Shown: piece after piece, positions 20,666 to 27,962 of the stretch
Layout of the letters: every line of letters starts with the position of its first letter
Position numbering within the stretch: the first letter of the stretch is position 1
DNA from: Thermomicrobiales bacterium
GTDB lineage: Bacteria; Chloroflexota; Chloroflexia; Thermomicrobiales; UBA6265
DNA: 32,722 nt
Direction of reading: 5' to 3'
Assembly (NCBI GenBank): GCA_020853615.1
Contig: JADYYO010000061.1
Location: forward strand, 1-32,722
Made by a program: the position numbers and the translations under genes
Notes under the pieces: model-generated
The model's input: only the letters and a program-made list of their open reading frames with translations
Told to the model about the DNA's origin: nothing
The model's database searches: none

Positions 20666-21478
20666 CTACATCGTCGGCACCCGCTCAATCAGCCGGGCGA
20701 TCAGCTCGGCCGAGCGCCGCCCGACCTCCGCCGCCGGCAGGACGTCGATCTCGCCGACCAGCTCCGTCAGGACGTGGTACTCATTGTTGGAGACATCTTT
20801 CACCGTCATGAAGGGGACCTCATGCCGAGCGCAGACCTGGGCGATGGCCGCCGCCTCCATATCCTCGCAGAGGGTGCCGTGGCGGCCGTGCAGCCGGTCG
20901 ATCCGCTCGTGCTGCTGGTTCCACATGTCGGCCGAGCCGACGCGCCCGACCAGGACCTCCGGCGGCCGCTGCTCGATGCCGGGCGGCAGGTTGAGGCCCC
21001 GCGGCCACGGCTCGGGCGACCACCCCTCGGCCGCCGCGATCGTCAGATCGCGCAGCACCGAGTCCGTCTCCAACTCGGTCAGGGCGACGACCTCGCCAGC
21101 GAACTGGTACTCCGCCCCAGGGAAATACTCCTCGCCGGTGGCGAGGATGTGGACGGCGCCGTGGTTGACCACGCCATCGCCGATGATCACATCGCCGGGC
21201 AGAATGTCGCGCCGGTGCGCGCCGACGCAGCCGTAGTTGAGGATGGCGCGCGGGGCGAAGCGGCCGATCAGGTGCTCGGTCCCGGCCGCCGCGTTCACCA
21301 TGCCGATGCCGGAGCAGAGGGCGACGACCGTGGCATCACCCAGGCGGACGATGCGATCGCGCCAGGGGCCGTGCTGCTCCTCCCGCACCGGCGTAGCCAG
21401 CGCCAGGAAGTGCTGCAGCTCCGACTCCATCGCCACCACCAGCCCGATCGGCGGCCCGCCAGGCATCTCATTTGCCAT
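20666..21478 (-). CDS. mtnN: 5'-methylthioadenosine/S-adenosylhomocysteine nucleosidase-family protein
   Basis: The 270-residue protein belongs to the nucleoside phosphorylase/Pfs superfamily: IGLVVAMESELQHFLAL at the N-terminus, VVALCSGIGMVNAAAGTEHLI, ILNYGCVGAHRRDILPGDVIIGDGVVNHG, and the catalytic-end motif LCEDMEAAAIAQVCARHEVPFMTVKDVSNN. The DMEAAA glutamate and the following VKDVSN aspartate are the usual catalytic residues. MtnN cleaves methylthioadenosine and SAH to adenine. At 270 residues it is longer than the E. coli enzyme (about 232), with an insert around WSPEPWPRGLNLPPGIEQRP. A relative acting on another nucleoside cannot be excluded. GGGAGAAG supports the start. Confidence 0.85.
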   Translation of the reverse strand: MANEMPGGPPIGLVVAMESELQHFLALATPVREEQHGPWRDRIVRLGDATVVALCSGIGMVNAAAGTEHLIGRFAPRAILNYGCVGAHRRDILPGDVIIGDGVVNHGAVHILATGEEYFPGAEYQFAGEVVALTELETDSVLRDLTIAAAEGWSPEPWPRGLNLPPGIEQRPPEVLVGRVGSADMWNQQHERIDRLHGRHGTLCEDMEAAAIAQVCARHEVPFMTVKDVSNNEYHVLTELVGEIDVLPAAEVGRRSAELIARLIERVPTM

Positions 21479-21492
21479 TGTCTCTTCTCCCG

Positions 21493-21512
21493 TGCCGCAC
21501 GCTCGTGCGGCA
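21493..21512 (-). promoter_or_regulatory. Hairpin abutting the mtnN ribosome-binding site
   Basis: TGCCGCACG, two bases, CGTGCGGCA: nine perfect base pairs with a two-base spacer, ending directly upstream of the GGGAGAAG ribosome-binding site of the nucleosidase gene. It could modulate translation or be a small REP-like repeat; nothing decides between these. Confidence 0.4.
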
Positions 21513-21546
21513 ATCGTGTCATCCCGCGTGACGTGGCACTACGAGG

Positions 21547-21687
21547 GTGTCATCCTGAGTGGTCATGCCGCGACGCGGCGCCGCCACGGCATGAAACCCG
21601 GCGTGTTTCACGGCAGCGCAGCGAAGGATCTCGACTGCCCGAAACGGCGCCTCCCGAGCCGAGATGCTTCGTGCCTCAGCATGACAC
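21547..21687 (-). repeat. GTGTCATCCTGAG...CAGCATGACAC inverted-repeat element, copy C with insertion
   Basis: In reverse complement it starts GTGTCATGCTGAGGCACGAAGCATCTCGGC like copies A and B and has GAGATCCTTCGCTGCGCT. Then about 53 extra bases interrupt it before the terminal CAGGATGACAC. The extra piece has its own palindromic part (CATGCCGTGG...GCGGCATG). It fills most of the 256 bases between the nucleosidase and DUF1634 genes. Confidence 0.8.
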
Positions 21688-21734
21688 GTTCTTCGCGTCC
21701 ATGTGCGGGATTTTCGCGCGGAGGGCGCGACGCA

Positions 21735-22151
21735 CTAGCGATTGAGCGCGAGGGCGATGCTCACGCCGAGGATGATCAGGACGACCAGGGTGAGGAGCGC
21801 GTAGCGCCGGTCGCCGAGCCGCCAGAAGTCGACGGCGGCGACGATCACCGTCACCACCGGGACCCCCATGAACCAGAGGATGGCCAGGTCGATGATGCCG
21901 GCGGAATCGCCGGCCAGGACCCGCGCCGGCACGTTGGTGATCCGGTCTGCCTGATGCGCGAGCGGCTCCCCCTTGACCACCGCGACCAGGATGCCGATGG
22001 CGAGGATCGCCGCGCCGATGCGAAAGCCCCAGGCGAAGACGCGCCCCGCCGCCTCGTAGAGGGGTGTCAGCCGCTCGGTGCGCGCGGCGAGCTCCGCGAT
22101 CTCCTGCTGCTGTGCGTCCGCCACGCCGGGCGCTGCCTGCCTGGCGCTCAT
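21735..22151 (-). CDS. DUF1634 family membrane protein, partner of TauE/SafE exporter
   Basis: The 138-residue protein starts at the ATG at 22151, which overlaps the stop of the exporter gene (ATGA). It has a short cytoplasmic N-terminus (LAARTERLTPLYEAAGRVF) and three membrane segments: FRIGAAILAIGILVAVV, IIDLAILWFMGVPVVTVIVAAVDFW and YALLTLVVLIILGVSIAL. DUF1634 genes commonly follow TauE/SafE genes, and the two products probably work together, though their joint role is not defined. The longer ORF in the track is a shadow of the exporter gene upstream of this start. Confidence 0.85.
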   Translation of the reverse strand: MSARQAAPGVADAQQQEIAELAARTERLTPLYEAAGRVFAWGFRIGAAILAIGILVAVVKGEPLAHQADRITNVPARVLAGDSAGIIDLAILWFMGVPVVTVIVAAVDFWRLGDRRYALLTLVVLIILGVSIALALNR

Positions 22152-22996
22152 GACTGCCCCGGCAGGGTGATCCCGAAGGCGCGCAACAGGAGCGACCCGC
22201 CCAGATAGAGGAGGATCAGCGAGAAGAGGAGGGCGAGGCGCTGCGCCCGGATGCGCCGCGTCAGGCGCGAGCCGATCTGCCCGCCGGCGAAGACGCCGAT
22301 GACCGCCGGCACGACGAGCGAGGGGTCGATCTTGCCGCCCGCGTAGTAGACGAAGACGGTCGCCACCGAGGTGATGCCGATCATGAAAGAGGACGTACCG
22401 ACGGCCGCCTTGAGGGGCACGCCCATCAGCACGTTCATTGTTGGCACCATCACCACGCCGCCACCAACCCCCAGCATCCCCGAGATGATCCCCGAGCCCG
22501 CGCCAACCCCGATGCCCCAGCCCGTTCTGATCGGGATGTAGCCGACCTCGCGGCCGATCGCCGGGTCGCGGAAAGCGGCGCCGAGCTCGAGGCGGTCGGG
22601 GACGTCGAGCGAGGGAGGCATCGCCGAGCGGTCGGGGCGCACAATCATCGAGATGGCGGCATAGACGAGCACCGCGCCGAAGACACCGTAGATGACGCGC
22701 GGATCGGCAACGACCCCGTAGAGCGCGCCGACGATGGCGCCGGTGGCCGCGGCGATCTGCAGCAGCATCGCCAGGCGCGGGTTCGTGAAGCGGCTGCGCA
22801 GGTGGTTGGTGGTGCCGACGATCGAGTTGGTGACAACGGCGACCGCGCTGGCTCCGACCGCGAGCTTCGGGTCTACGCCGAAGAAGAGGGTCAGGATCGG
22901 GACGAGAAAGACGCCGCCGCCCAGGCCGAGCATGGAGCCGAGGATGGCGGCCGTCGCCGCCACGATGCCGATTTCGAGCGAAAAGGCGAGATCCAA
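22148..22996 (-). CDS. TauE/SafE (TSUP) family sulfite/anion exporter
   Basis: The 282-residue membrane protein has the internal duplication typical of TSUP: LGSMLGLGGGVFLVPILTLFFG at the start and SGMLGVGGGVVMVPTMNVLMG in the second half, each with the GGG motif, and about eight membrane segments. TSUP members move sulfite, sulfoacetate or other small anions, or sulfur compounds. A TTG start at 22996 is chosen because GGGGAGGGAAAC precedes it and translation then begins directly with the first membrane helix; the ORF-track start adds 47 residues of non-membrane, out-of-family sequence. Coupled to the DUF1634 gene downstream. Transported anion unknown. Confidence 0.87.
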   Translation of the reverse strand: MDLAFSLEIGIVAATAAILGSMLGLGGGVFLVPILTLFFGVDPKLAVGASAVAVVTNSIVGTTNHLRSRFTNPRLAMLLQIAAATGAIVGALYGVVADPRVIYGVFGAVLVYAAISMIVRPDRSAMPPSLDVPDRLELGAAFRDPAIGREVGYIPIRTGWGIGVGAGSGIISGMLGVGGGVVMVPTMNVLMGVPLKAAVGTSSFMIGITSVATVFVYYAGGKIDPSLVVPAVIGVFAGGQIGSRLTRRIRAQRLALLFSLILLYLGGSLLLRAFGITLPGQS

Positions 22997-23067
22997 GTTT
23001 CCCTCCCCGCACGCCTTATAGCACCGCTCGGCAGCGCGCGCTAGAGGGGGCGCAAGCGGACTGCTGA

Positions 23068-23097
23068 TTGACGCGGCATTTCTGCCGGTGCCACACT
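23068..23097 (+). promoter_or_regulatory. Weak candidate promoter for the riboswitch transcript
   Basis: TTGACG, 18 bases, CACACT. The -35 is good and the -10 poor. It lies about 50 bases upstream of the first riboswitch stem, which is a sensible distance. Confidence 0.35.
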
Positions 23098-23129
23098 CGT
23101 TCCACGCGTGGGGATCTGCCCGCGCCGAC

Positions 23130-23280
23130 CATCTCAAGAGCGTTCATGCGGCGGGCGCACCCGCGAGAGACTCTCGTGGGCGCTCCGGGGAAGCCGGTGC
23201 AAGTCCGGCACTGTCCCGCAACTGTGACGCCAGGCGACGAGCCGCCGGGCGGAGTCAGACACCCGACCCGCCGCGTCCAA
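23130..23280 (+). ncRNA. Cobalamin (B12) riboswitch
   Basis: The conserved core GAAGCCGGTGCAAGTCCGGCACTGTCCCGCAACTGT is the textbook B12-box region of cobalamin riboswitches, followed by GAGTCAGACACCCG in place of the usual GAGTCAGGA-ACCTGCC. An outer stem is visible: GCGGCGGG at 23148-23155 pairs perfectly with CCCGCCGC at 23267-23274. The element ends about 35 bases before the ATG of the barrel protein, whose ribosome-binding site is AAGGGAAAGGA. The downstream operon should be shut off when adenosyl- or other cobalamin is plentiful, as for B12 uptake genes. Exact 5' boundary is approximate. Confidence 0.93.
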
Positions 23281-23311
23281 CGCCCTTCGCGCGAAAGGGA
23301 AAGGACACGAT

Positions 23312-24382
23312 ATGCCGCGCCCATCGCCGGCCCGGTTGCGCCCGGCCATCCACGCTGGCGCCGCCCGGCTCGCCGCCGCCCTCCTCCTGGTCGTCCTCAC
23401 GGCGCTCTCGCCGCACGCCACGCTCGGGCAGACAGCCACGCCCGTCGTCCATGGCGCGGACGCGCATCTCGTCGCCGCGACCGACTGGCTCCTCGCGCTT
23501 CAGGACGACTCCGGCGCCTTCCCCGGCTTCACCGGCGAGCCCGACCCGGGCACCACGACCGACGCGGTCATCGCGCTCTACGCGGCGCGGGAGAGCGATC
23601 CGCGGGCCAGCGCCGCGCTCGAGCGGGCGGTCTCCTCCCTCGAGGGAGAAGCGAAGGGCTACGCCGGGATCGGCGCAGGGCAGGCCGCGAAGCTCGCCAT
23701 GGCGGCCGTCGCCGGCGGCCATGACCCGCGCGTCTTCGGCGGCGTCGATCTGCTGGTGGCGATGCAGGCGGTGCCGACGGAGACGATCGAGCACCCGATC
23801 CCCGGTATCTACGGCGCGGACCTCTACAGCCATGCGCTAGTCATCCTCGCCATCGCCGCCGCCGGGGAGCCGATCGCCGACGCGGCGATCGCGCCCTTCC
23901 ACGCGACCCAGAACGACGCCGGCGGCTGGGCCTTCGATGGCTCGACCGACGCCGGCGCGGCCGACTCGAACACCACGGCGCTGATCCTCCAGGCGCTCGC
24001 GGCGTCCGGCCACGGCGACGACCCGATGGTTGCGCGCGGCCTCGCTTTCCTGAAATCCCTCCTGGCGCCCGATGGCGGCTTCGCCTCGGGGACGACCGAC
24101 CCGCTCGTCGCCGACGCCAACTCGACGGCGCTCGTCATCCAGGCGCTCATCGCCACGGGTCAGAACCCGGCGGCGGCGGAGTGGGGGAACGCGCCGGCCG
24201 CGCTGGCCCGCTTCCAGACCCCCTCCGGCGGACTGCGCTATCTGGCGGACGACGAAGAGCCGAACCTGCTGGCGACGCTGCAGGCGATCCCGGCGCTCGC
24301 CGGCGCTCCCCTGCCGGTCGCCATCGGCTGCGCCGCGGGTGAATCCCCGGGGACGGGCGGATGCCTTCCGCTGGCGGCATGA
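23312..24382 (+). CDS. Secreted alpha/alpha-barrel protein (squalene-cyclase/transcobalamin fold), predicted B12-binding
   Basis: The 356-residue product has a signal peptide (LAAALLLVVLTALSPHATLGQ, residues 22-42) and then a repeating helix-pair pattern: LLALQDDSGAFPGFTGEPDPGTTTDAVIALYAA, QNDAGGWAFDGSTDAGAADSNTTALILQALAASG, LAPDGGFASGTTDPLVADANSTALVIQALIATG and FQTPSGGLRYLADDEEPNLLATLQAIPALAG. These QxxxGGF/W...TxxAL repeats mark the alpha/alpha-barrel shared by prenyltransferases, squalene cyclases and the N-domain of animal transcobalamin and intrinsic factor. Export, the B12 riboswitch and the DUF4430 protein encoded next point to cobalamin binding and not to terpene chemistry; no DxDD cyclase motif is seen. 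Its stop overlaps the next start. Function is inferred. Confidence 0.82.
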   Translation: MPRPSPARLRPAIHAGAARLAAALLLVVLTALSPHATLGQTATPVVHGADAHLVAATDWLLALQDDSGAFPGFTGEPDPGTTTDAVIALYAARESDPRASAALERAVSSLEGEAKGYAGIGAGQAAKLAMAAVAGGHDPRVFGGVDLLVAMQAVPTETIEHPIPGIYGADLYSHALVILAIAAAGEPIADAAIAPFHATQNDAGGWAFDGSTDAGAADSNTTALILQALAASGHGDDPMVARGLAFLKSLLAPDGGFASGTTDPLVADANSTALVIQALIATGQNPAAAEWGNAPAALARFQTPSGGLRYLADDEEPNLLATLQAIPALAGAPLPVAIGCAAGESPGTGGCLPLAA

Positions 24383-25065
24383 TCTGGCATACCGTCCGCC
24401 TCTGGCTGCTGCTCTCGCTGGCGACGCTCCTCATGGCGATCCTGCTGTCGCCAGCGCCGACACGGGCGGGCAGCACGCTGCATCATGCCGGGCTGATCGT
24501 CCGCGACGGCGAGGGTCGCGTCACCTACGCCTGGGTTCCGTTTTCAGAGGAGACGATCGACGGCATCGCCCTCCTGAAGCGGAGTGGCATCCCCGTCGTC
24601 ACCGTCGGTTTCGGTGCGCTCGGCGAGGGGGTCTGCTCTATCGCCGGCCAGGGGTGCGGCGCGGCAGAGTGCCGCCGCAACGTCTGCCAGGGGTCGGCGA
24701 TCGATGCTCCGTATTGGCAGTACTTCAAGCAGGACGCGAGCGACCCGGCGGACTGGAAGTGGCAGCCGCTCGGCGCCAGCGCGACGAAGGTCCGCGACGG
24801 CGACGTCTTCGGCTGGAGCTGGACGGCTCGCGAGCCGCATCTGCCCGGCCTGCCCGCGCGCGAAATCGCCAGTCTCGCCGGGGCGGGCGACGCAGCGGGG
24901 AATGCGCCTGCCACGCAGACGTATCTGCCAGAGGGGGTCTCCGCCGCGATCCCGGCGGCTCCCCCGGACGCGCGCACGACGGCGATCGCCTCCGGCATCC
25001 TGATCGTCATCGCCGCCTCGTCGCTCGCGCTCGTCAGGCGGCGACGCATGGAGGCGGCGGCGTGA
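24379..25065 (+). CDS. DUF4430 (transcobalamin C-terminal-like) protein, membrane-anchored
   Basis: The ATG at 24379 overlaps the preceding TGA (ATGA) and gives 228 residues: a signal segment (LWLLLSLATLLMAILLSPAPTRA), a DUF4430-like beta domain (EETIDGIALLKRSGIPV, GVCSIAGQGCG, APYWQYFKQ, WKWQPLGASATKVRDGDVFGWSW, residues 45-150), a Pro/Ala-rich stalk and a C-terminal membrane helix with basic stop (ASGILIVIAASSLALVRRRRMEAAA). PF14478 (DUF4430) is related to the C-terminal beta domain of transcobalamin, which closes over the bound vitamin. Four cysteines (VCS, GCG, ECR, VCQ) may form disulfides. Together with the barrel protein it resembles a transcobalamin split in two, tethered outside the membrane. 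Confidence 0.78.
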   Translation: MIWHTVRLWLLLSLATLLMAILLSPAPTRAGSTLHHAGLIVRDGEGRVTYAWVPFSEETIDGIALLKRSGIPVVTVGFGALGEGVCSIAGQGCGAAECRRNVCQGSAIDAPYWQYFKQDASDPADWKWQPLGASATKVRDGDVFGWSWTAREPHLPGLPAREIASLAGAGDAAGNAPATQTYLPEGVSAAIPAAPPDARTTAIASGILIVIAASSLALVRRRRMEAAA

Positions 25066-26102
25066 TGCGGGAGCCCTCCCGCCCGCTCGACCCGCGCGCC
25101 TGGCTCGTCTGGGCGACGGCGGCGAGCGTGCCGCCCCTCGTCGGGCGCAACCCCTGGCCCCTGCTGGCGACCCTCTGCGCCGTCCTCGGCGTCTGGGGAG
25201 TCTGGAGCGCGGGCGCGGCCGGGGCGCGCTGGCGCCCTCTGCTGCGGCTGGCGCTCCTCTTCGGCGCGGTGAGCGTCCTCTTCAACCTGCTCACGGCGCA
25301 CGTCGGCGATCTCGTCATCGCCGAGCTGCCGGAGGGGTGGCCGATCGTCGGCGGCCCGCTGACGCTCAACGCCCTGATCTACGGCCTGCTGAGCGCGATC
25401 GCGATCCTCTCGCTGGTCGCGGTCAGCGCGACGCTCGGCGCGACGCTCGACTGGAGTGTCGCGATCCGCCTGCTGCCGGAGCGGATGGCCCCGCTGGCGG
25501 TGGCCGGATCGGTCGCCTGGTCCTACCTCCCGCGAACGACGGTCGCCCTCACCGAGATCCGCGAGGCGCAGATGGCGCGCGGCTATCGGCCGCGCGGCCT
25601 GCGCGACGCCGGCCCCCTGGTCATGCCGCTGCTGGCGGGGGGGCTGGAGCGGGCGATGATCACCGCCGAGGCGCTGGAGGCGCGCGCCTTCGGCGTCCCG
25701 CTCTCGGCCGAGGCGCGCCCCCGGTCGTGGCAAGCCGCGCTCCTCCTCGCCGGCATCGTCGCCGCGCTCACCGGCATCTTCTGCGTCGCGCTCGGGCAGA
25801 TGCTCGCCGGGGCGGCGCTACTGGCGCTGGCGCTCGCCACGCTGGCGGCCGGCCTGCTCAGCGGGCGGCCCGCGAAGGGCGCGCTTCGGCGCACGCGCTA
25901 TCGCGACCCGGTCTGGGAGCGACCGGAGTGGATCGTGAGCGGCGTCTCGGCGGCGGTGCTCGCCGTGCAGATCACCCTCCTCGTCCTCGACCCGGCGGCG
26001 TTTCGCTACGAGCCCTACCCCTCCCTGACCGCGCCGGCGATCGACCTCCCCCTCCTGGCCGCGCTCGGCTTCCTCCTCGCGCCAGCGGCGGTGCGGCCAT
26101 GA
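25065..26102 (+). CDS. ECF transporter T component (EcfT/CbiQ-like) with C-terminal extension
   Basis: The 345-residue membrane protein has the EcfT coupling motif AQMARGYRPRGLRD and a second one, ALEARAFGVP, whose Ala-Arg-Gly / Ala-Arg-Ala-Phe-Gly arginines contact the ATPases. The N-terminal half shows four to five membrane segments (AWLVWATAASVPPLVG, LLRLALLFGAVSVLFNLL, LNALIYGLLSAIAILSLVAVSATLG). Typical EcfT is about 265 residues; here extra hydrophobic stretches follow (LLLAGIVAALTGIFCVALGQMLAGAALLALALATLAAGLL, then WIVSGVSAAVLAVQITLLVL and LLAALGFLLAPAAV). The ATG overlaps the previous stop by one base. It links the ATPases to a substrate-binding part that is not obvious here. B12 specificity is inferred from the riboswitch. 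Confidence 0.87.
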   Translation: MREPSRPLDPRAWLVWATAASVPPLVGRNPWPLLATLCAVLGVWGVWSAGAAGARWRPLLRLALLFGAVSVLFNLLTAHVGDLVIAELPEGWPIVGGPLTLNALIYGLLSAIAILSLVAVSATLGATLDWSVAIRLLPERMAPLAVAGSVAWSYLPRTTVALTEIREAQMARGYRPRGLRDAGPLVMPLLAGGLERAMITAEALEARAFGVPLSAEARPRSWQAALLLAGIVAALTGIFCVALGQMLAGAALLALALATLAAGLLSGRPAKGALRRTRYRDPVWERPEWIVSGVSAAVLAVQITLLVLDPAAFRYEPYPSLTAPAIDLPLLAALGFLLAPAAVRP

Positions 26103-27826
26103 CCGATCGCGCTCCGGGGGTCGCGGGCGATCCGCCCATCATCGCGTTTGAGAGCGTCACCTACGCCTATCCCGAGAGCGCGGCGCCGGCGCTGCGCGAG
26201 ATCGACTGGCGCGTGGCCCCGGGGGAGTTCGTGACGATCACCGGGCCGTCCGGCAGCGGCAAGTCGACGCTCCTTCGCTGTCTCAACGGGCTGACGCCCC
26301 ACTTCAGCGGCGGCACGTTCGATGGCGCCGTCACCGTCGCGGGGCACGACACCCGGCGCTACACCCCGCGCGCGCTCGCCCGCGTCACCGGCTTCGTCTT
26401 TCAGGACCCGGAGGCGCAGTTCGTTACCTCACGCGTCGACGACGAGCTGGCCTTCGGCATGGAGCAGCTCGGGGTACCGCCGCTGACAATGCGCAAGCGG
26501 GTCGAGGAGGTCCTCGATCTCCTCGGCATCGCCGCGCTGCGCGACCGGGAGATCGCCACCCTCTCCGGTGGCGAGCGGCAGCGGGTGGCAGTGGCGGCCG
26601 CCCTCGCGTTGCAGCCGGAGATCCTCGCCCTCGACGAGCCGACCAGTCAGCTCGACCCATGGGGCGCGGAGGAGGTGCTGGCGGCCCTGACGCGGCTGAA
26701 CGACGACCTCGGCCTGACGATCGTCCTCGCCGAGCACCGGCTGGAGCGGGTCGTCAGCCACGCCGACCGCCTGACCCTCCTCGACCGCGCGGGCCATATC
26801 GCGTCCGAAGGCCGCCCGCGAGATGTCCTTGCCGGGGCCGACCCGGCAATCCTGCCGGCGCTCCTCGCGCTCGGGCGGCAACTCGATTGGCAGCCGCTGC
26901 CGCTGACGGTCAAGGAGGGGCGCGCCGCCCAGCGCCGGGACGCGGCCGTCGGGCGCCTGCCGGCTCCCGCCCCGCCCGATCCTCCCGCGGCGACCGGCCC
27001 GGCCATCGTCGCCCTGCAGCGGGTGAGCGCAGGCTGGGGTCAGCGGAAGGTGCTGCGGGAGATCGACCTGGAGGTGCGGCCCGGCGAGCTGGTCGCGCTG
27101 ATGGGGCGCAACGGCTCGGGCAAGACGACGCTGCTGCGGCTCGTCGCCGGCCTGCACCGTCCGGCATCCGGGCGCGTGCTGCTTGAAGGCGCGGACACGG
27201 CACGCCTGCACCCGGCCGACATCGCCCAGACGACCGGTTACCTGCCGCAGAACCCCTCGGCTCTCTTCTTCGCCGAGACGCTGCGGGACGAGCTCGCCTT
27301 CACCCTGAAGCACAAGCGGGGCGCGGTGGCCGATCCCGAAGTGACGCTCGCCGCCCTCGGCCTCGCGCATGCGCTGGAGCGCAATCCGCGCGACCTGAGC
27401 GGCGGCGAGCGGGAGCGGGCGGCGCTGGCGGCGGTCCTCGTCGGCGCGCCGCGCGTCCTCCTCCTCGACGAGCCGACGCGCGGCATGGATGCCGCCCGCA
27501 AGCGCGCCCTGGCCACGACCCTGGCCCAACTCCGCGAGGAGGGGGTGGCGATCCTCCTAGCGACGCATGATGTCGAACTTGTGGCGGAGGTGGCGACGCG
27601 CGTCGTCCTCATCGGCGACGGGCGGGTCGTCGCCGATGGCGGCCCACGTGCCGTCCTCTCCGGCTCGCTCACCTTCGCCACGGCGATCAACAAGCTCTAC
27701 GGTGGCGGCTTCCTCACGCCGGATGACATCCTGGCGGGGTTCGGCCGCGACCGCTGGGCCGGATCAGATTCGATACGGGCTGACCTGGCACGAGACGACC
27801 GGATCACGCCGCATCGAATGCGGTGA
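26099..27826 (+). CDS. Fused double ATPase of an ECF transporter (EcfA-EcfA')
   Basis: The 575-residue protein has two complete ABC ATPase domains. The first (to about residue 265) has TGPSGSGKSTLLRCLNG, FVFQDPEAQFVTSRVDDELAFGMEQ, LSGGERQRVAVAAAL and LALDEPTSQLDP. The second (about 300-530) has LMGRNGSGKTTLLRLVAG, YLPQNPSALFFAETLRDELAF, LSGGERERAALAAVL and LLLDEPTRGMDA. The Q-loops followed by DELAF are the ECF-type fingerprint. A Pro/Ala-rich linker joins the domains. It starts four bases before the EcfT stop (ATGA), completing an operon in which all four genes are coupled. The last residues after TPDDILAGFG may be read-through tail. Confidence 0.92.
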   Translation: MTDRAPGVAGDPPIIAFESVTYAYPESAAPALREIDWRVAPGEFVTITGPSGSGKSTLLRCLNGLTPHFSGGTFDGAVTVAGHDTRRYTPRALARVTGFVFQDPEAQFVTSRVDDELAFGMEQLGVPPLTMRKRVEEVLDLLGIAALRDREIATLSGGERQRVAVAAALALQPEILALDEPTSQLDPWGAEEVLAALTRLNDDLGLTIVLAEHRLERVVSHADRLTLLDRAGHIASEGRPRDVLAGADPAILPALLALGRQLDWQPLPLTVKEGRAAQRRDAAVGRLPAPAPPDPPAATGPAIVALQRVSAGWGQRKVLREIDLEVRPGELVALMGRNGSGKTTLLRLVAGLHRPASGRVLLEGADTARLHPADIAQTTGYLPQNPSALFFAETLRDELAFTLKHKRGAVADPEVTLAALGLAHALERNPRDLSGGERERAALAAVLVGAPRVLLLDEPTRGMDAARKRALATTLAQLREEGVAILLATHDVELVAEVATRVVLIGDGRVVADGGPRAVLSGSLTFATAINKLYGGGFLTPDDILAGFGRDRWAGSDSIRADLARDDRITPHRMR

Positions 27827-27962
27827 TCGCCGGGACACGATGCCGACCCCGCTCGCTGGACCGAGACCGTCACCGTCGCCATCGCGTCACACAACAGCCG
27901 ATATCATCCGGGGCGGCGCGCGGGATCCCACCATTCTCGCGCCGCTCATGGGCAAGACCGCC

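Larger units (their letters stand above)
22997..23311. other. Divergent intergenic region with B12 riboswitch
   Basis: The 315 bases between the TSUP exporter and the B12 operon carry a weak + strand promoter at 23068-23097 and the cobalamin riboswitch. I see no gene. Confidence 0.6.

Noticed and set aside
23312-24382. Terpene cyclase / prenyltransferase enzyme
   Set aside because: The barrel repeats fit that fold class, but the protein is exported, lacks a visible DxDD cyclase motif and lies under a B12 riboswitch beside a DUF4430 protein.
24072-25064. Long N-terminal extension of the EcfT ORF
   Set aside because: It translates the barrel and DUF4430 genes out of frame; the true start overlaps the DUF4430 stop.
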